From: Qipengyuania flavescens
GTDB lineage: Bacteria; Pseudomonadota; Alphaproteobacteria; Sphingomonadales; Sphingomonadaceae
Assembly (NCBI RefSeq): GCF_029688735.1
Contig: NZ_JARULD010000001.1
Location: 62,001 to 126,000, forward strand
Length of the DNA stretch: 64,000 nt
Reading direction: 5' to 3'
Under the pieces are notes generated by a model. That model saw nothing but the letters and a program-made list of their open reading frames with translations. It searched no databases and was not told the DNA's origin. A program made the position numbers and the translations under genes. The first letter of the stretch is position 1. Every line of letters begins with the position of its first letter. Positions 33,414-44,200 of this stretch are shown here, piece after piece.

Positions 33414-36179
33414 TCATGCCTGCGGAGCGGCTCCGATCGCACCGTGGCAATGCTTGTACTTGTTGCCAGAGCCACACGGGCACGGCGCGTTGCGGCTGAT
33501 GTTCATGTCGGCATAGGGGTTTTCCGTCGCCGAACCGCCGGGGCCGACAGCTGCCTGCGAGCTACCTGCCAGCGCGCCGAAGAGCGCCTTGCGACTCTCC
33601 GATCCGTCGCCGTCCTCCGAATTGTCGAGCCCGGTGAGGGGGTCGATATGGCCGGTCAGGAAGTCCGGCAGTTCGGGCAGGTCGATGGGCGGCAGCGGTT
33701 CCGGCTCGCGCAGTTCGATGCGCAGCAGCTTGTTGGTCACCGTCTCGCGTAGCTTGTCGAGCATGCTTTCGAACAGGGTAAAGGCTTCCTGCTTGTACTC
33801 GTTGAGCGGCTGCTTTTGCGCATGGGCACGCAGGCCCACGACCTGCCGTAGCGCGTCGAGTGTCGCGAGGTGATCCTTCCACTCGCTGTCGAGTTCCTGC
33901 AGCAGGATGCTCTTCTCGATCCGCCGCCACATGGCCGCATCTCCCGAAGCGAGCTTGCTGTCCATCGCCTGGTCGGCGGCCTCGCGGATGCGCTCCTCGA
34001 TGATCTCCGGCTCGACCTGTTCTTCCTGGAGCCACTCGTCCAGCGGGAAGTTCATCCCGAGAACCTCTTCGGTCTGCTCCTTCAGGCCCTCGATATCCCA
34101 CTGTTCGGGATAGGAGCCCGGGGGGCAGGCATTGGACACCAGCGAATTGATCGCATCGTGGCGCATATCGACGACCACATCGTCGACCGCTTCGCTATCC
34201 ATGATCTCGGCGCGTTGTTCATAGATGACCTTGCGCTGGTCGTTCATCACGTCGTCGTACTGGACGACCTGCTTGCGGACCTCGTAATTGCGCGCCTCGA
34301 CCTTCTTTTGAGCGGTTTCGATGGCCTTGGAAAGCCACTTGGACCCGATGGCCTCGCCGTCCTCGAGGTTGGAGTTCATCATTTTCGAGAACAGCGTATC
34401 CGGGCCGAAAATACGGAGCAGATCGTCTTCGAGGCAGAGGTAGAACCGGCTCAGGCCAGGATCGCCCTGACGACCCGAGCGGCCGCGTAGCTGGTTGTCG
34501 ATGCGGCGGCTCTCATGCCGCTCGGTGCCGAGCACGAAGAGCCCGCCGGCATCCAGCACGCGCTGCTTTTCTTCCGCCACCTCGTCCTTGATCTTCGCGA
34601 TCGCCGCGTCTTTTTCAGGGCCGTCCGGCATGTCGGCCAGCTCGTCGCCGATACGGAAATCGACATTGCCGCCGAGTTGGATGTCAGTACCGCGGCCGGC
34701 CATGTTGGTCGCGATGGTGACGGCGCCGATGCGGCCCGCCTGGGCCACGATATGCGCCTCACGCTCGTGCTGGCGGGCGTTGAGGATTTCGTGCTCCACG
34801 CCTTCCTGGTTGAGGAATTCGCTCAGCAATTCGGATTTTTCGATCGAGACCGTGCCGACCAGGACCGGCTGGCCGATCTCGTTCTTCTCGCGGATCGCTT
34901 TGGCAATGGCGCGGAACTTGTCCTGCGTGTTCTTGTAGAACTCGTCGTCCTCGTCGATGCGCTGGACGGGAACATTGGTCGGGATTTCGACCACGTTCAT
35001 CTTGTAGATATCCCAGAATTCCGCCGCTTCGGTGGCTGCCGTGCCGGTCATGCCGGACAGCTTGGGATACATGCGGAAATAGTTCTGGAAGGTGATCGAG
35101 GCCAGCGTCTGGTTCTCCGGCTCGATCTTCACGCCTTCCTTGGCCTCGACTGCCTGGTGCAGGCCGTTCGACCAGCGGCGGCCGTCCATCATGCGGCCGG
35201 TAAACTCGTCGATGATGACGACCTTGTCGTCCTTGACGATGTAGTCGGTGTCCTTCTTGAACATGTGCACGGCACGCAGCGCCTGGTCGAGATGGTGCAC
35301 GACCTGGGTGTTCTCCACGTCGTAGAGGTTCTCGGTTTCGAGCAAGCCGCGCTCGATGAGGAGCTTCTCGACCTCCTCGGTGCCTTCTTCGGTCAGCTGG
35401 ATGCTGCGCTGCTTCTCGTCCTTCTCGTACCAGTCCTCGGGGAAGGTCTTCACCACCTCGTCGATCGAGATGTAGAGATCGGACTTGTCCTCGGTCGGAC
35501 CGGAGATGATCAGCGGGGTGCGCGCTTCGTCGATCAGGATCGAATCGACTTCGTCGATTACCGCAAAGTTGAAGGGGCGCTGCACCATCTGGCTGCGCTC
35601 ATGCTTCATGTTGTCGCGCAGGTAATCGAAGCCCAGCTCGTTATTGGTCGAGTAGGTAACGTCGGAGTTGTAGGCTTCACGCCGCTCGAACTCGTTGAGG
35701 TTCGGAACGATCACCCCGACCGTGAGGCCGAGGAACTGGTGCAGGCGGCCCATCCATTCGGCGTCGCGGCGAGCGAGGTAGTCGTTGACCGTCACGACGT
35801 GGACGCCCTTGCCCTCGATCGCGTTGAGATAGGTCGCGAGCGTCGAAACCAGCGTCTTGCCCTCACCCGTCTTCATCTCCGCGATCTCGCCGCGATGAAG
35901 CACGATACCGCCGACCATTTGCACATCGAAATGGCGCATGCCGAGCACACGGACAGATGCTTCACGCACGGTGGCAAAGGCTTCGGGCAGAATGTCGTCC
36001 AGCGTCTTGCCATCGGCCAGCTGCGCGCGAAACTTCTCGGTCTGAGCAGCCAGCTCCTCGTCGGAAAGCGCCTGCAGCTGCGGTTCGAGCGCGTTTATCT
36101 GGTCGACGATCTTGCCGAGCGATTTGACGTAACGATCGTTGGACGAGCCGAAGACGGCTTTCATCACGGAATTGAACAT
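33414..36179 (-). CDS. secA: Preprotein translocase ATPase SecA
   Basis: The 921-residue motor drives Sec-dependent export. It shows the Walker [32 protein letters not shown], the [14 protein letters not shown] stretch, [14 protein letters not shown] and [13 protein letters not shown]. The C-terminal zinc-binding SEC-C tail is [14 protein letters not shown]. The start at [16 protein letters not shown] was chosen because the 19 residues upstream are not SecA-like. The gene points toward the GNAT gene. Nothing suggests it is more than the single housekeeping SecA. Confidence 0.98.
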   Translation of the reverse strand: MFNSVMKAVFGSSNDRYVKSLGKIVDQINALEPQLQALSDEELAAQTEKFRAQLADGKTLDDILPEAFATVREASVRVLGMRHFDVQMVGGIVLHRGEIAEMKTGEGKTLVSTLATYLNAIEGKGVHVVTVNDYLARRDAEWMGRLHQFLGLTVGVIVPNLNEFERREAYNSDVTYSTNNELGFDYLRDNMKHERSQMVQRPFNFAVIDEVDSILIDEARTPLIISGPTEDKSDLYISIDEVVKTFPEDWYEKDEKQRSIQLTEEGTEEVEKLLIERGLLETENLYDVENTQVVHHLDQALRAVHMFKKDTDYIVKDDKVVIIDEFTGRMMDGRRWSNGLHQAVEAKEGVKIEPENQTLASITFQNYFRMYPKLSGMTGTAATEAAEFWDIYKMNVVEIPTNVPVQRIDEDDEFYKNTQDKFRAIAKAIREKNEIGQPVLVGTVSIEKSELLSEFLNQEGVEHEILNARQHEREAHIVAQAGRIGAVTIATNMAGRGTDIQLGGNVDFRIGDELADMPDGPEKDAAIAKIKDEVAEEKQRVLDAGGLFVLGTERHESRRIDNQLRGRSGRQGDPGLSRFYLCLEDDLLRIFGPDTLFSKMMNSNLEDGEAIGSKWLSKAIETAQKKVEARNYEVRKQVVQYDDVMNDQRKVIYEQRAEIMDSEAVDDVVVDMRHDAINSLVSNACPPGSYPEQWDIEGLKEQTEEVLGMNFPLDEWLQEEQVEPEIIEERIREAADQAMDSKLASGDAAMWRRIEKSILLQELDSEWKDHLATLDALRQVVGLRAHAQKQPLNEYKQEAFTLFESMLDKLRETVTNKLLRIELREPEPLPPIDLPELPDFLTGHIDPLTGLDNSEDGDGSESRKALFGALAGSSQAAVGPGGSATENPYADMNISRNAPCPCGSGNKYKHCHGAIGAAPQA

Positions 36180-36278
36180 GGAACGGGGTGCCCCTGAATC
36201 TGGTAGGCTGTGTCTATAGATGGAATGCCCGCGCACACCTGCGGTGCCGAGTCTTGGAATACTGGCGCGGTAGAGGCC

Positions 36279-36551
36279 TTATTCGAAGGCGCGATCGGGC
36301 CCGAACATCACGGTCGGGATGACCACGGTGACGGTACTGGCCGGCCGACACGGACGCGCTTTCTCACCGCGCGCCTTGCGCTGCCGCTCCCGCTCTTCGC
36401 AGGTGGCGATGTCACCCTTGACCGGCTGGTCGGCCCGCTGGCTCTGCTCCAGCGCGACGCCAAGCGTTCCTGCCGCAGACACATGCACCGGCGCACCGAC
36501 CGCGGTCAGGCCCGTGATGATCGCCAGAAATGTGAGCAGGCGCTTCAGCAT
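36279..36551 (-). CDS. Small secreted protein of unknown function
   Basis: The 90-residue product begins MLKRLLTFLAIITGLTAVGA and appears to have a signal peptide cleaved after VSA. The mature part has a single CEERERQRKARGEKARPC segment with two cysteines that could form a disulfide, and ends in VTVVIPTVMFGPDRAFE. No family is recognised. It lies between secA and the divergent spermidine-synthase-like gene. The ribosome site is weak, so the exact start and even expression are uncertain. Confidence 0.6.
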   Translation of the reverse strand: MLKRLLTFLAIITGLTAVGAPVHVSAAGTLGVALEQSQRADQPVKGDIATCEERERQRKARGEKARPCRPASTVTVVIPTVMFGPDRAFE

Positions 36552-36714
36552 ACTCGACACAAGATAGCGTGAATGGCCGAATTGTCTACCGTCCGCCCGT
36601 TCGGCCTACAGGCTCGCCGCATCCAACGCGACATCTTTACCCGCTGGTAACCATACTTCCGATAGCACCCGGCCAACGGTGGGCGATGCACGCCCGACAC
36701 CGGGGGGAAACGAA

Positions 36715-38775
36715 TTGACCGACATCACTGCCGACAACGCCGCATTCGCTGGCGGCAATGGAACTCAAACGACTGCGGAGAAAGCGATCGACGACAATCC
36801 GGCGGTGGTCCGTCGGCTGATCCTTGCCGCATTCACGATGCTGTTCGTGGAGTTGGCACTGATCCGCTGGCTGGGCGCCAATGTCGTGCACCTGTCTTAT
36901 TTCTCGAATTTCGTCCTGCTCGGCTCGTTCCTCGGCATCGGGGCCGGTTTCCTGATCAGCCGCAAGAGCTGGTCGATCTGGCCGTTTTCGCTGCCCTTGC
37001 TCGCGGTGCTGGTCATCGCCGTGGTCAAATTCCCGGTCACGATCGAGCAGAGCGGTTCGGACATAATTTATTTCTCCTCGCTCAAGGTTTACGGCCCGCC
37101 CGCGTGGTTGGCGCTGCCGCTGGTATTCGTGACGGTCGCTGCCATCCTCGCCGGTCCAGCCGAGCTGGTTGGACGTTGCTTTGCCAAACTAACCCCGCTC
37201 ACCGCCTATCGCTGGGACCTCATCGGTTCGCTCGCCGGCATCCTGACTTTTACCGCTCTCAGCTTCCTGCGCGCGCCGTCGATCGTCTGGGGGCTGATGG
37301 CCATCGTGCCCTACCTCGTTCTTACCGATCCCAAGCGCCGCCTGGTAAGCCTTGCCTGGTGCGTGGCCCTGCTGGTGCCGCTGGGCCAGGAGAGCCTGCG
37401 CGACGACATCTATTGGTCGCCTTATTACAAGGTCGAAACCACGGCCAAGGAAGGCATGCCGGGCTTCATGGAAATCCGCGCCAATCGCGTGCCGCACCAG
37501 CTGATGGCCCCCGCCCAGTGGAAGATCGAGCAAGGCGAACACATCTACGAGATGCCCTACAACCGCCTGCCGGTCGGCGATCTCGGCAATGTCCTTATCA
37601 TCGGCGCAGGCTCCGGTTCGGACGTCGCCATTGCCTTGTCGAAGGGTGCGCAATCGGTCGATGCGGTCGATATCGATCCGGTCATCATGGAACTGGGCGC
37701 GGCGCACAATATCGACCGCCCCTATGACGATCTGCGCGTGACCCGCCACGTCGACGATGGCCGCGCATTCCTGCAGAACACCGACAAGAAATACGATCTG
37801 GTGCTCTTCGCCCTGCCCGACTCGCTGACGCTGGTGAGCGGTGCGTCGCAGATCCGCCTCGAAAGCTTCCTCTTCACCGACGAAGCTCTGCAATCGGTCA
37901 ATCGCGTGCTGACCGAAGACGGGGCCTTCGCCATGTACAATTACTACCGCGAGGACTGGCTGATCGACCGCTTGGCCGGTACTGCCGCCAAGGCGTTCGG
38001 CCACGCGCCCTGCGTCGATACCTTCGCTGGGCAGCAGGCCGTCATCTTGGTCGCGAAGCAAGAGTCCTCGCAGACCTGCGGTGCGGCGTGGGCACCCGGC
38101 GCTTCCGCTGAGGAAATCGGCACGGTTAGCGACGATGCCCCGTTCCTCTATTTCCGCGGCAATGGCTTCCCGCCGCTCTATGCGATCACGCTGTTCGGCA
38201 TCCTCGCCGTCACCGTGCTGACTGTCCGCGTGCTGGGTGGGCCGTTGAAGGAAATGCGCCCCTATGCGGACCTCTTCTTCATGGGCGCAGCCTTCCTGCT
38301 GCTGGAGACGAAGAACATTGCGACCTTCGCTCTGCTGTTCGGCACCACCTGGTTCGTGAATGCGCTCGTCTTTGCAGGCGTGCTAGTGGTGGTGCTCGCT
38401 GCGGTCGAGACCGAGCGCAAGTTCAAGACGCCACCATTGAAGGTCGTCTTTGCCGCCATCGCAGTATCGCTGGCTGCGGCCTGGGTGATCAAGCCGGAAT
38501 GGCTGCTCGCGCTTTCCTTCTGGCCGCGCCTGATCGCGGGGACGGTTCTGGCCTTCCTGCCGATCTATCTCGCGAATATCGCCTTTGCGAAACGCTTCCG
38601 GGAATCGTCCAATTCGCAAAGCGCCTTCGCGCTGAACCTGATCGGGACCATCGTGGGCGGCTGCCTCGAGTATCTCGCGCTGTTCAGCGGGTACAACAAC
38701 CTGCTTGTCGCCACGCTGCTGCTTTACGGCCTCGCCTTCTGGCTGGTGCCGCGCGGGGCCGCCCGCACCGCCTGA
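36715..38775 (+). CDS. Membrane protein with a spermidine-synthase-like domain
   Basis: The 686-residue protein has an N-terminal block of about 7 membrane helices, then a Rossmann SAM-type domain with NVLIIGAGSGSDVAIALSKG and VDAVDIDPVIMELGA, and a C-terminal block of about 6-7 helices. This layout matches membrane-embedded aminopropyltransferase-like proteins of unknown function. In polyamine synthases a catalytic Asp follows the strand yDxIxxD; here the equivalent is YDLVLFALPDS, so the first Asp position is Phe and activity toward putrescine is doubtful. A TTG start at 36715 is preceded by GGGGGG with good spacing. The GTG at 36679 is an alternative. Confidence 0.8.
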   Translation: MTDITADNAAFAGGNGTQTTAEKAIDDNPAVVRRLILAAFTMLFVELALIRWLGANVVHLSYFSNFVLLGSFLGIGAGFLISRKSWSIWPFSLPLLAVLVIAVVKFPVTIEQSGSDIIYFSSLKVYGPPAWLALPLVFVTVAAILAGPAELVGRCFAKLTPLTAYRWDLIGSLAGILTFTALSFLRAPSIVWGLMAIVPYLVLTDPKRRLVSLAWCVALLVPLGQESLRDDIYWSPYYKVETTAKEGMPGFMEIRANRVPHQLMAPAQWKIEQGEHIYEMPYNRLPVGDLGNVLIIGAGSGSDVAIALSKGAQSVDAVDIDPVIMELGAAHNIDRPYDDLRVTRHVDDGRAFLQNTDKKYDLVLFALPDSLTLVSGASQIRLESFLFTDEALQSVNRVLTEDGAFAMYNYYREDWLIDRLAGTAAKAFGHAPCVDTFAGQQAVILVAKQESSQTCGAAWAPGASAEEIGTVSDDAPFLYFRGNGFPPLYAITLFGILAVTVLTVRVLGGPLKEMRPYADLFFMGAAFLLLETKNIATFALLFGTTWFVNALVFAGVLVVVLAAVETERKFKTPPLKVVFAAIAVSLAAAWVIKPEWLLALSFWPRLIAGTVLAFLPIYLANIAFAKRFRESSNSQSAFALNLIGTIVGGCLEYLALFSGYNNLLVATLLLYGLAFWLVPRGAARTA

Positions 38776-38814
38776 CGCTTGGCAAAGCGATTATCGGGGG
38801 GTAGCGCGCGAGGC

Positions 38815-40041
38815 ATGGACCTTGCCCGCTCCCCCCTCGCCGTTTCCTTTCCCGAGCTGCCCTCCATCGAGGGTGTGACTTTGCGTGTCGCACGGGCGCA
38901 CTACAAGAATTGGGACCGCTGCGATCTGACGCTGGTGGAGCTGGCTCCGGACACGAGCGTCGCGGGCCTATTTACCAAGAGCGCGTGTGCTTCCAGCGAG
39001 GTCGAACTGGGCCGGGAGCAAGTAAAGCTTGGTCAGGCCCGCGCGCTTGTCGTCAACGCAGGCAATTCCAATGCTTTCACCGGCCATCGCGGGCGCGAAG
39101 CGGTCGAACAGATCATGGCGCAGGTGGCTGGCGGGCTAGACTGCGAGCCGAGCGACGTATTCGTTTCGTCGACCGGAGTAATCGGCGTGCCGCTGCCGAA
39201 GGACAAGGCCCGCGCTGGGATCGATGCGGCCCTCGAGGCGCAACCCTGCGGCTGGCGAGATGCGACCGATGCCATCGGCACGACCGACACTTTTACAAAG
39301 GGCGCCGGTGCCTCGGCGATTCTCGGCGAAACGCGCGTCGAACTGGCGGGGATCATCAAGGGCAGCGGCATGATCGCGCCCGACATGGCGACGATGCTCG
39401 GCTACGTCTTCACTGACGCGGCGGTGGAGCCCGCCTTCCTGCAGGAGATGCTGGATAAGGCGAACGCCGCGACCTTTTCCTGCATCACCGTAGACGGCGA
39501 CACATCGACCAGCGACACGGTGCTGGTCTTCGCGACCGGGAAAGCCGGGAATGCGACGCTGGCAGGATGGGACGATACCGGGGCCGACGCCTTCTACGCC
39601 GCCCTGCTCGAGGTCTGCCGGACGCTGGCGCAGCTGGTCGTGCGGGATGGCGAAGGGGCGCAAAAGTTCATCGAGATCGCAGTTTCCGGCGCGGAGAACG
39701 ATGACAGTGCGCGCCGCATAGGTCTTGCGATTGCCAATTCGCCGCTGGTAAAGACGGCCATCGCGGGCGGTGATGCGAATTGGGGGCGAGTGGTGATGGC
39801 GGTGGGCAAGGCCGGCGAACCGGCAGACCGCGACCGGCTTTCCATCGGCTTCGGCGGGACATGGGCGGCGAAGGACGGCCAGCCCCTGCCCGATTACGAC
39901 GAGGGCCCGGTGGCAGAACATCTGGCCGGACAGGAAATTCGAATGGACGTCGATCTCGGGATTGGCGAAGGCCGCGCGACGGTGTGGACCTGCGACCTGA
40001 CGCACGAATACATCTCGATCAACGCCGACTATCGCTCGTGA
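38815..40041 (+). CDS. argJ: Bifunctional glutamate N-acetyltransferase / N-acetylglutamate synthase ArgJ
   Basis: The 408-residue enzyme of arginine synthesis transfers acetyl from N-acetylornithine to glutamate. The self-cleavage site lies in KGSGMIAPDMATMLGYVFTD, with the nucleophilic Thr in MATML (cleavage between Ala and Thr). NAGNSNAFTG and the C-terminal NADYRS are also family features. The ATG at 38815 lacks a strong ribosome site. Its stop overlaps the GTG start of the next gene (GTGA), so the two are coupled. Confidence 0.96.
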   Translation: MDLARSPLAVSFPELPSIEGVTLRVARAHYKNWDRCDLTLVELAPDTSVAGLFTKSACASSEVELGREQVKLGQARALVVNAGNSNAFTGHRGREAVEQIMAQVAGGLDCEPSDVFVSSTGVIGVPLPKDKARAGIDAALEAQPCGWRDATDAIGTTDTFTKGAGASAILGETRVELAGIIKGSGMIAPDMATMLGYVFTDAAVEPAFLQEMLDKANAATFSCITVDGDTSTSDTVLVFATGKAGNATLAGWDDTGADAFYAALLEVCRTLAQLVVRDGEGAQKFIEIAVSGAENDDSARRIGLAIANSPLVKTAIAGGDANWGRVVMAVGKAGEPADRDRLSIGFGGTWAAKDGQPLPDYDEGPVAEHLAGQEIRMDVDLGIGEGRATVWTCDLTHEYISINADYRS

Positions 40042-40847
40042 GCGGCATCGACGCTCTGCATTCAGCGGTCGAACGACTGCTGCGGGAAACGACCGAGAAG
40101 GCGATCCTCCCGCATTACCGCAATCTCGCGGACGGCGACATCGAGGACAAGGGTGGCAACGATCCGGTCACCATTGCCGACCGCGAAAGCGAGGCCATGC
40201 TAAGCGAGGGCCTGTCGCGGATCATTCCCGGCTTGGCCATGGTCGGCGAGGAAGCGGCCCATGCCGATCCGACTGTCCTCGACCGTTTGTCCGGCGACTG
40301 CTGGATCATCGACCCGATCGACGGCACCCGCAACTTCGCAGCCGGAAAACCGCCCTTCGGCATCCTGATTGCGATGGGCTCTGGCGGCGAGGCGCATACC
40401 GGCTGGATCTACGATTGTCTGACGGGCCGCCTCTGCACCGCGCATCGCGGGAAAGGGGCTTTCATAGATGGTCAGAAGGTGTCGGCGCGAACGACGGACG
40501 GGAAACGTCCAGTGGCGGCCATTTCGCTAATTTTCATGGAAGAAGCGCGACGCGAAGCCACAAAGGCGCATATCGCGCCGTATTACGACCTTGTCGACAT
40601 CCCTTATTGCGCCGCAGAACAATATCCACGGCTGGCGCTGGGGGTGAACGATGTGTCGATCTTCGAACGGACGCTGGCTTGGGACCACGCCGCCGGAGCG
40701 CTGTGGCTCAACGAAGCTGGCGGAAAAGCAGGGCGGCCCGACGGCTCACCCTATCGCGTGGACGAGGTGGGCCGAACGGGCCTGCTGGGTGCGGCCAGCC
40801 CCGCCCTGTGGGACGAGCTGGCCGAACGCTATGCGAAACTGGATTAG
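40038..40847 (+). CDS. Inositol-monophosphatase-family phosphatase (histidinol-phosphatase-like)
   Basis: The 269-residue Mg-dependent phosphatase has the metal-site motifs GEEAA (loop with E), CWIIDPIDGTRNFAAG (DPIDGT) and LAWDHAAGALWLNEAGG (WDHAAG). In alphaproteobacteria, paralogues of this shape with NDPVTIADRESE often act as histidinol-phosphatase HisN, which is the favoured guess. Inositol-phosphate or CysQ-like activity is not excluded. The GTG start overlaps the argJ stop. It converges on trxA, with the stop codons overlapping by 4 bases. Confidence 0.88.
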   Translation: MSGIDALHSAVERLLRETTEKAILPHYRNLADGDIEDKGGNDPVTIADRESEAMLSEGLSRIIPGLAMVGEEAAHADPTVLDRLSGDCWIIDPIDGTRNFAAGKPPFGILIAMGSGGEAHTGWIYDCLTGRLCTAHRGKGAFIDGQKVSARTTDGKRPVAAISLIFMEEARREATKAHIAPYYDLVDIPYCAAEQYPRLALGVNDVSIFERTLAWDHAAGALWLNEAGGKAGRPDGSPYRVDEVGRTGLLGAASPALWDELAERYAKLD

Positions 40848-41164
40848 AGCTCGCCTTCGAGCCACTGCTTGAGCTGGCCCTTGGGCGCTGCGCCGCGCAT
40901 GTGCGCTGCCGGCTCGCCGTTCTTGAACAGCACCAGATAAGGGATCGACTGGACGCCCATGCCGCCCGGCACTTCCGGGTTTTCCATGATGTCCATCTTG
41001 GCGATGGTGACCTTGTCGCCCAGTTCCTCGCTTAGTTCTTCGAGCGCGGGTGCGATCATCTTGCACGGACCACACCAGTCGGCCCAGAAATCGACCAGCA
41101 CGGGCTTGTCGCTTTCCAGCACGTCGGACTTGAAGCTGGCGTCGGTTACGGCGGTGGTGGCCAT
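40844..41164 (-). CDS. trxA: Thioredoxin TrxA
   Basis: The 106-residue protein has the canonical active site WCGPCK (C31, C34) in LVDFWADWCGPCKMIAPALE and the cis-proline loop in VQSIPYLVLFKNGE. It reduces disulfides in the cytoplasm with thioredoxin reductase. The ATG at 41164 follows CAGGAGATACCCC. It is the last gene of the long minus-strand run starting at divL, 52 bases after addA. Confidence 0.97.
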   Translation of the reverse strand: MATTAVTDASFKSDVLESDKPVLVDFWADWCGPCKMIAPALEELSEELGDKVTIAKMDIMENPEVPGGMGVQSIPYLVLFKNGEPAAHMRGAAPKGQLKQWLEGEL

Positions 41165-41216
41165 GGGGTATCTCCTGAAATTCTCTTTCGCGAGCCCATT
41201 TGGGGGCAGGCATCGA

Positions 41217-44200
41217 TTACTCAACGGATGGCAGGGCAAAGCTTTCCTGCCGCGCTGCAAACGCGCCCTTGTAGGCATCGAGGCGCGCGGGCGGCAAGGC
41301 GATCAGCTGCGGTGTCTGGGTATAGAGCACGGCTGCCTCGACCGTGCGGCCCGGATAGATCACCTCCAATGCAGCGACGTAGGCCGCCATCTGGCGCATC
41401 GTGCTGTCGGGGACCTCATCAATGGTGGAAGGGGGCCGCCGCGCAGTTTTGAAATCGACGACCGTCACCGAATCGGCTGTCACCAGCAGCCGGTCGGCCG
41501 TACCCATGACGACCTGCCCTTCTACCGTCGCGGCCAAGGGTATTTCAGCCAGCGCTTCCGGTCCGAAAATCGCGCCGAAGTCAGGGTGATCTAGCACCGC
41601 GAGTGCCCGATCGAGCATCTCCTCGCGCGCTTCGGCGTCGAAGTCGCTTCCCTGCTGTGCGAGCCATGTGCGCGCCCGCTCGGCGCGCTGCTCGGGTGCG
41701 ACCTGCGGCATCCGCTCGAGCAGCGCGTGGATCAGCGTGCCGCGCCGCGCCGCTTGCGCCGCATGATCGGGCGGCAGCGGCGGATCGCTCCCCTCCACTT
41801 CGCCGAGGCCCGACGGCGAGAGGGGACGTGGCGGGCGCGGTTCGGGACCAACCGGAGTGGTCGCCCAAGCCGGTAGCTGGGGGGTCGAATTCGTTTCGAC
41901 TTCGGCACTTGGCGGCACCGATGGCCCCAGCGCGCCGATCTCCCACCGTGCGCCCCAGATCTCGTCCTCCAGCCCCGCGTCCGAATCGAACAGGTCGCGC
42001 AGCCGCGCATACCAGCTATCCTCATGCGGCCCGTTCTTTGCATCGCGCGGCCCGAGCGACCCGCCGATGAACAGCGCTTCCTCCGCGCGGGTCATCGCGA
42101 CATAGAGCAGCCGCCAGTGCTCCTGCATCGCCTTGGCCGTTTCAGCCGCATCGACCTCCGCGACCGGCCCAACCTTCTCGTCTTTCGTAAGGCCCGGCAG
42201 CGGCACGGCGCGAGCATCGTCCGCTCCCAACGGACGGTCTTCCAGCACCAGTTCCCCTGCGCCATCGGGGCAGATGGCCGCATCGGCAAGGATCACGATC
42301 GGTGCTTGCAGACCCTTGGAGCCGTGCACGGTCATCACCCGCACCTGGTCCCCGCCCTCGCCCGCTTCGCGCTTCAACTCGCCGTCGCCCGCATCGAACC
42401 AGCGGATGAAGCCCTGAAGGCTGGCAACATGCGCGCTGGCGTAGGCATTGGCGGCGTTGAGCAATTCATCGATCGGATCATTCGCCTCGCGGCCGAGCCG
42501 TGCGACCAGCTTGCGGCGGCCATCCATCGGTCCGACGAGGATCCAGTGGAGCAATTGCTGCGGGCTGTCGAAGTCCGCGCGGCGCAGGATTTCGCGCAAT
42601 GTCGCGACAGTTTCTTGCACCAGCGGCGCCTCACTGTCGCGCAGATGCTCCCACAGGCGCACCTTCGGTGGTCGGAAGCCGTGCTCAAGCAGGTCTACCT
42701 GCGACCAGCCGATCAGCGGCGACACCAGCAGCGACGCAAGCGTCAGATCGTCGAGCGGCTGGGCCGCGAATCGGATCGCAGCCATCAGATCCTTGACTGC
42801 AAGCGGGTTGCCCAGGCGCAAGCGGTCAACACCCGCCACCGACACACCGTGGCGATAGAGGCGCGCAACAATCAGCGCGGCCAGTTCGCGCCGTTTCTGG
42901 ACGAGGATCATGATGTCGCCCGCCGTAGCGCGGCGTGGCTCACCCTTGGAGAGGGTGAACCCCGGTCCGTCCTCGTCCAGCCATTGCCTGACTTGGCGGG
43001 CGATCTTGTCCGCCATCATGCGGTCGTGGCGGGCGAGCCAGCCATTGCCGCCGTCAGCATCCTCCATGGCATCTTCGGCGACACGCACGTCTTTCCACAG
43101 CGTCACCAGCCCGGGCTTGTCGCTGCCGACATGTGGCTCGTCCCTTCGATCGAGACCGAGGCCGTCATAGCCGATCGCATCGATCGCGCGGTCGACGAAA
43201 TCGAGCACCACGGCATTGGTGCGATAACTGCGTTCCAGCCCGTATTCCTCGAGCCGCCGCGGGCGCGGCGCGTCACGCAGGGCCTCGGCGGCATCGGCCG
43301 TCGCATCCATGCGGTCGCGAAACCAGTCGCGTGCGCTGCGGAAATTCTCCGGGCTGGTGCCCTGGAAACCGAAGATCGCCTGCTTGTAGTCGCCCACGGT
43401 GAAGATCGTCCGCACCGCGTTGCCGCGCGCGCCTTCGCCGGAGAAATAGTCGTCGGTCAGCGCCTTGATTATCGCCCATTGCGCGCTGTTGGTGTCCTGC
43501 GCTTCGTCGACGAGAATATGGTCGAAACTGCGGTCGAGCTTGTAGCGGATCCAGTCCGCCATATCGCTACGCGAGAGAAGCTCGGCAGCCCGCGCAATCA
43601 GGTCATCGAAGTCGACCAGCCCCTCGCGCTGCTTGGCCTCCTGCCATCTGAGCGCAAAGGCCCGGCCCGCTTCCAGTTGCGGCGCGAGAAATGCCGCGAG
43701 ATCGAGCAGCGCCTTGCGTTCACTAATTAGCCGGACGCCATCGACAATGCTGGCGATCAGCCCCGGGTAGGCCGCATCGATCTTCTCGAGGTTCGACAGC
43801 CTGCTCGGCTCGCCCTTCTTCGTCAGGAGGGTGCCGAAGAAGCCATCGATGGTCGCGAGGCGCTGTTCCGGACCGGCTGCCAACCAGGATGCGGCGAAGT
43901 CCGCATTTTTGAGCCCCGTCGCCGTCCCCCACCCCGCATTGGCCCTGCTGCAAGCGAGCAAGTCTTGAACAGGAAAAGCATCGTCCGAGCAGGCGTCCGC
44001 GACCCATTTTTCGTCGGCATCGCTCGGTATGCCGAGCAGCTGGCGGATGCGGGGCTGCATCGGGGGCTGCCAGCTTGCCGGTCCTTCCCACAAGTCCATG
44101 TGACGTGCGCAGCGCATCAACCAACCGCGCACGGCGTCGGGTCCCTTGCGTTGGCTCATCTCGCCTACCGCTTCGATAATTCGGGCATCGCCCTCCTGCA

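Noticed and set aside
34515..36197. Very long open frame antisense to secA
   Set aside because: It mirrors secA codons and has no ribosome site; a shadow of GC-rich coding sequence, like the long antisense frames over recG, divL and ahcY.
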